This document shows positions 60,714-64,000 of a stretch of 64,000 nt of DNA, piece after piece. Source of the DNA: Bacteriovoracaceae bacterium UBA4097. Lineage in GTDB: Bacteria; Bdellovibrionota; Bacteriovoracia; Bacteriovoracales; Bacteriovoracaceae. The stretch is from contig DFXX01000037.1 in the NCBI GenBank assembly GCA_002381765.1, positions 1 through 64,000 of the forward strand. Reading direction: 5' to 3'. Both the position numbers and the translations under genes were made by a program. The notes under the pieces were generated by a model that was not told the DNA's origin, searched no databases, and saw nothing but the letters and a program-made list of their open reading frames with translations. The first letter of the stretch is position 1. Every line of letters starts with the position of its first letter.

Positions 60714-61237
60714 TGATGATCCAAGATGATAGTAGGTTTGTTATTAACATTCTTTAAGGTGAGAATCATTTGATTCCACTTCCCCCTCAAAGTTTCAGTG
60801 GCGATTTCAGTATTGGTGATATCCTGGATTTCAACTTGTGACATCTGGCCCACTTTCTGGCCCAGCTGAATAAAGTCTCCTAGATGAGTTTTTCTCGTTT
60901 GAGTATCCTTTAGCAGGACCAGAAGATTGAATGAACAATTATGTATTTTATATCCTGGAAGGTAATCCCATATCATGGCTTTTTTCAGCCTGATTTTTGA
61001 GATAGAAAATTCTTCGTTCTCCTCAATGAGCTCCAGAGACGTATACGGTCTTTTTTCCGTATACTTAGTGATCTTACCATTCTTAATAAATTGGCAGCGC
61101 ATCACGACTTGAGCTTGTTCAGGAATTAATCCATTGGCATGGAGTTCACCCTCAAGATCATTGACCTTGAAAGTATAACCTTCAGTCATGGCCGTTAGTG
61201 GTAGAAAGAGGAATAGCATGATGAGGAATATTTTCAT
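60710..61237 (-). CDS. secreted protein of unknown function
   Basis: A 175-residue protein with signal peptide (MKIFLIMLFLFLPLTAM). The mature part is beta-rich with two cysteines. First gene of a two-gene operon with the protein at 60261-60713. It contains an 8-bp inverted repeat at the DNA level (61041-61064) that is simply coding sequence. No family recognised. Confidence 0.65.
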   Translation of the reverse strand: MKIFLIMLFLFLPLTAMTEGYTFKVNDLEGELHANGLIPEQAQVVMRCQFIKNGKITKYTEKRPYTSLELIEENEEFSISKIRLKKAMIWDYLPGYKIHNCSFNLLVLLKDTQTRKTHLGDFIQLGQKVGQMSQVEIQDITNTEIATETLRGKWNQMILTLKNVNNKPTIILDHQ

Positions 61238-61360
61238 GACACCTACCTATCACAAACAAAATGATGTGACGATAACTCAATGTTTCATGAACTTCTTAAT
61301 AACAAATCAAGGTGCTTTCTAAGTGGCCTCTCTTTAGAATCCAGACTGCGGAGGCAAAAA

Positions 61361-62065
61361 ATGGAGAGACTGTTTTTCGAAGGTTTCTTACTGCAAGCAA
61401 GTCTGATTCTGGCCCTGGGGGCCCAGAATGTCTTTGTATTGGAGTCTGGTCTAAAACGGCAGTATCCTCTGGTGGTCTCCCTGGTATGTTTTCTCTCAGA
61501 TTTTGCTCTGATTACCTTAGGGGTAATTGGCTCTGCTTCTGTTCTCACGGCCTATCCTGAAGCGAGAATCTTCATTGGCATTATTGGCGTGCTCTTTCTC
61601 TTTAGTTATGGTTGGGGAAAGATATTTACCAAGTCAGAAAAATTTCAGGAGAGTGAATCGACTCTGAAGATGACTCTCAAGCGCAGTATTCTTTTGGCCC
61701 TTACTTTTAGTGTTCTTAATCCTCATGCTTATCTTGATGCCTTTGTGCTTATTGGTGGGTATTCAGCAAAGTATGAACTTTTGAGTGATAGATTGGCCGT
61801 AGGAGTTGGTGCTGCTGCCTTCTCGGGTGTGTGGTTTGTTATTTTGTCTTCCACTTCTTCTCTTCTCAAGCCACATCTTTCAAATCCCTTTTTGATGAGA
61901 AAAATAATGTCTGCTTCGGGAATAATTTTAATCCTCCTCTCCGGTAAGCTAGGTATGGATGTAATTAGTTGGATGATTCAAGATCTGACTTGGGAGGGAA
62001 ATGCCCTTTCCTCTATGCCTTACCCCATGGCCCCGGGAGATCTTTTTACGAGCATCCTTTTTTGA
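61361..62065 (+). CDS. argO: LysE/ArgO-family amino acid exporter
   Basis: A 234-residue protein with five or six membrane helices. GFLLQASLILALGAQNVFVLESGL is the start signature of LysE/ArgO (shown in part), CFLSDFALITLGV the second helix and LTFSVLNPHAYLDAFVLIGG the conserved NPHxYLD motif. It exports basic amino acids such as arginine or lysine. The ATG at 61361 with GGAGG 6 bases upstream is chosen over 61280, which adds a non-membrane extension. Overlaps the convergent cupin gene by 20 bases. Confidence 0.9.
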   Translation: MERLFFEGFLLQASLILALGAQNVFVLESGLKRQYPLVVSLVCFLSDFALITLGVIGSASVLTAYPEARIFIGIIGVLFLFSYGWGKIFTKSEKFQESESTLKMTLKRSILLALTFSVLNPHAYLDAFVLIGGYSAKYELLSDRLAVGVGAAAFSGVWFVILSSTSSLLKPHLSNPFLMRKIMSASGIILILLSGKLGMDVISWMIQDLTWEGNALSSMPYPMAPGDLFTSILF

Positions 62066-62900
62066 ATTTAAGAAATTCCTGGATGAACTCATCTGATGAG
62101 AGATGTTTAGTCATATCCTTTCCTAAAGTCATCATAGCTTCTTTATAAAAAGTAATTTCTTCCTCTGAGTTATCGAAGTTCTTGTGAATGGGCATACGAG
62201 TGCGCCAGAACTTGTTTTGTGAGAGGTATTGAGGAAGAAACCGCAGAATATCTACAGCCGAAGAAGGCATGAGCCCAATGGAGATATGCATAGATTCAGC
62301 TTGGGTCTTAGCAATATGCCACCAACCTGAAGGGATATAGAGCCAATCACCTTTCTTTAAGGTGACTTGAATTTCGATAGGAGTTTTCTCTTTCTCATAC
62401 TCGAGATTTTTAGGAATAGAGCTGATGAGCGGATTTGGATGAACAGTATTTGGGCGTATAGTGTAGTGCTTACTTCCTCTTGTTTGTAGAATAAATACTT
62501 CCTCAACATCATAATGCCAGCCAAAGGCATTATGCCCCTCCGGTGTGCAGTAGAGCTGGATATCGACTTCGGTATGAAAAGATTGGGCGAAATCTTGAGC
62601 GAGATTTAAAAGTTCAGGGTGAGACTTCTCTGCATATCTTAAAAGAAGGGTATGACCTTTTTTATGATGCTCCAGGGCCTCATTATAGGAGAGTTCTACA
62701 TAATCTTTAATAACCCTACCGTCCTGTACAATTCTTAAGACAGAGTTTTTTTTATTCATGACTTCTTCAACCACCTTCCAGTTAAGAAGGTGAAGCAGTT
62801 CCTGGGCCCCCTTCGGCGAAGAATAGGGGATTTTTGTGAAATGTTTTTCAAGAAACATTTCCAGAGGTGTGTCTTGAAGGATCTTTTTTAGAATTTTCAT
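62046..62900 (-). CDS. JmjC/cupin-type 2-oxoglutarate oxygenase
   Basis: A 284-residue member of the Cupin_4 family. WHYDVEEVF supplies the HxD iron ligands and PSGWWHIA the distal histidine; LKKGDWLYIP precedes it. It is related in fold to the protein at 17455-18336 but not closely similar. Probably hydroxylates a protein target. It has no SD; TAGAAT (62912-62907, minus strand) ends 6 bases before the ATG, so a leaderless mRNA is likely. Confidence 0.82.
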   Translation of the reverse strand: MKILKKILQDTPLEMFLEKHFTKIPYSSPKGAQELLHLLNWKVVEEVMNKKNSVLRIVQDGRVIKDYVELSYNEALEHHKKGHTLLLRYAEKSHPELLNLAQDFAQSFHTEVDIQLYCTPEGHNAFGWHYDVEEVFILQTRGSKHYTIRPNTVHPNPLISSIPKNLEYEKEKTPIEIQVTLKKGDWLYIPSGWWHIAKTQAESMHISIGLMPSSAVDILRFLPQYLSQNKFWRTRMPIHKNFDNSEEEITFYKEAMMTLGKDMTKHLSSDEFIQEFLKFKKGCS

Positions 62901-62942
62901 AGAGGAATTCTAACGAAGATGCTTCCCATCGACTATAAAAAA

Positions 62943-63419
62943 TCAGTCAAGATTTCCTCTACCTCTACTGAGGGAGAATCTTCCTGAACCCAAGAAAAAT
63001 ACGGCAATCGCACCCAAGAGATAAAGGGCATTAAGCTCCAGCATCCAGCCACCACCGGGCGATATCTTTAGAAAGTCTGAGGAGTGAACAAGAAGTATCG
63101 CCATCAACATATTAAAGGCAACTAGAAAGGCAGCTATTCTTACTTTCCATCCAATGATCATCATCGCAGGGCCAATGACTTCGCCCAAGAAAACACCGAA
63201 AGAGAAAAAAGCAGGAAGACCCACACTCATGAGAATTTGATCCACTTGTTCGGTACCAGTCATAAGCTTATTAAACCCATGTATCAGCATGAGACCACCG
63301 ATGGTGATTCTCAAAATAAAACATCCTACATCTACTTTCTCAAAGCGGACAACGTCGGTAATGTCGTAATCATTATTTGTTCGAACTCGTGAATGATTAA
63401 TATGTTCTGCTCTTTGCAT
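62943..63419 (-). CDS. DoxX-family membrane protein
   Basis: A 158-residue protein with four helices. LRITIGGLMLIHGFNKL and FFSFGVFLGEVIGPAMMIIGW are DoxX signatures. The hydrophilic first 25 residues are family-unusual. The ATG at 63419 has AAGGAGGGCC upstream and is preferred over in-frame codons to 63539. Members are associated with quinone redox or thiosulfate metabolism, but the role here is unknown. Confidence 0.87.
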   Translation of the reverse strand: MQRAEHINHSRVRTNNDYDITDVVRFEKVDVGCFILRITIGGLMLIHGFNKLMTGTEQVDQILMSVGLPAFFSFGVFLGEVIGPAMMIIGWKVRIAAFLVAFNMLMAILLVHSSDFLKISPGGGWMLELNALYLLGAIAVFFLGSGRFSLSRGRGNLD

Positions 63420-63522
63420 ATGGCCCTCCTTCAATTCAGGTTTAGTTATATTAAAGGGCCAGGATGAAGAGGTCATGAGGGGGAGTGACGTTGACAAGAT
63501 TGGTCTACAGTGGTCTTGATGC

Positions 63523-63550
63523 AAAAAAAAAGGCCTCATTGCTGAGGCCT
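63523..63550 (-). terminator. rho-independent terminator
   Basis: On the minus strand AGGCCTCA/TGAGGCCT with a 4-nt loop is followed by eight T. It ends the small lipoprotein gene. Confidence 0.9.
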
Positions 63551-63577
63551 CTTTTGAGTTACTTCTTTTTTTTGAAA

Positions 63578-63760
63578 TTACTCAGCTGCAGGAGCTTCTT
63601 CAACAGCTTCGTCCATTGGAGCTTCTTCAACAACAGCTTCTTCAGTTGCTGGAGCAGCTTGCTCTACAGTTGTAGATTCAGCAGGAGCTGCTTCTTCTTT
63701 TTTATTACAAGCAACAGCAAGAACCATAAGAGCAGCAGCGAGTACGAAATACTTAGACAT
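63578..63760 (-). CDS. small acidic lipoprotein
   Basis: A 60-residue predicted lipoprotein with lipobox AVAC (C18) after SKYFVLAAALMVLAVA. The mature part is about 42 residues, mostly Ala, Glu, Pro and Val (EEAAPAE, EEAVVEEAP), strongly acidic and probably unstructured. AAAGGAGA precedes the ATG, and the codon choice (GCT, CTT, GAA) is that of an abundant protein. Lpp-like abundance is possible, but there are no coiled-coil heptads or C-terminal Lys. Function unknown. Confidence 0.75.
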   Translation of the reverse strand: MSKYFVLAAALMVLAVACNKKEEAAPAESTTVEQAAPATEEAVVEEAPMDEAVEEAPAAE

Positions 63761-63907
63761 AAATTCTCCTTTATTATCATTCTTATTAAATTTGAATGAC
63801 TTAATTCCTGATTAATTACATATAAATTTATCGAATCTCTCGGCTCCCTGCAAGGGCCATGCTTAATTATTTTAATAGCTTGTTATTTTCTTCCCGACCC
63901 GACGGTG

Positions 63908-64000
63908 TCAATATTTTCTATTTACCTTGCGGCAAAGACTGAAGGCAAGTTTTTGAGGATAGTAAGCGGCTTCATTGATGAAGATAGGGTAAAGCTCTTC
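63908..64000 (-). CDS. possible 3' end of a gene running off the window
   Basis: On the minus strand, 30 codons from the window edge are open and end in TGA (EELYPIFINEAAYYPQ and so on, ending NRKY). Another frame is also open over part of this stretch, so the assignment is weak. The 63761-63907 gap holds only the lipoprotein's upstream region. Confidence 0.3.
   Translation of the reverse strand, partial: EELYPIFINEAAYYPQKLAFSLCRKVNRKY

Noticed and set aside
61041..61064. GTATACGG...CCGTATAC inverted repeat
   Set aside because: Inside a coding region, no T tract or nearby start, so probably incidental.

Overview
The window looks like chromosome of a low-GC Gram-negative bacterium, most probably a predatory or related member of the Bdellovibrionota (Bacteriovorax/Peredibacter-like). 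This is an inference. It rests on a TIGR02147-type protein (a family I know mainly from Bdellovibrio-like bacteria and Fibrobacter), many small secreted cysteine-containing proteins and lipoproteins of unknown family, and the mix of NnrS, GH15 and sensor-kinase genes. No rRNA or CRISPR array is present. There is one tRNA gene and one probably broken sensor-kinase gene.

Layout. 1-3350: right-hand part of an integrative element (short Ssb, excisionase-like HTH, tyrosine integrase) followed by a possible DarT-like ADP-ribosyltransferase gene and a strong terminator. 3400-7800: secreted proteins of unknown function. 7933-11701: a rifampin-phosphotransferase/PEP-synthase-like enzyme overlapping a membrane-anchored beta-propeller gene. 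11660-16664: a rhomboid protease gene divergent from an arsenic-resistance operon (MerR-type regulator, ArsC, ACR3, ArsH, VOC fusion, ArsO). 16667-20873: K+ channel, MazG-like, JmjC/cupin, SulP transporter and universal stress protein. 21121-28306: a giant cytosolic poly-HAMP hybrid histidine kinase, split by two one-base insertions, overlapping a second REC-PAS-GAF-kinase gene. 28439-33340: phytase-like lipoprotein, secreted CYTH protein, an epimerase-SPW-VKOR fusion and a CDF transporter. 33416-36128: uracil-DNA glycosylase, MFS transporter and a decayed locus. 36360-38083: a TIGR02147 gene between two related small secreted proteins. 38103-47961: bestrophin, lipoproteins (one with BspA-like repeats), semialdehyde dehydrogenase, AlkB, Rrf2 regulator, tRNA, old yellow enzyme, acyltransferase and pyrophosphatase. 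48086-51505: a large membrane/secreted protein with an ExbB-like and an unusual ExbD-like protein. 51569-64000: RhlE helicase, small basic protein, CNB-domain protein, NnrS and a possible copper membrane protein, SDR, GH15, small secreted proteins, ArgO-like exporter, JmjC/cupin, DoxX and a small acidic lipoprotein.

Two regulatory patterns recur. Many genes without a Shine-Dalgarno (SD) sequence have a -10-like hexamer 5-7 nt before the start codon (merR, channel, mazG-like, rrf2, acyltransferase, rhlE, CNB protein, cupin), which suggests widespread leaderless transcripts. Two minus-strand genes (starts at 39982 and 32639) have their SD inside a perfect hairpin. All functional statements come from reading motifs in translations; no database search was run.
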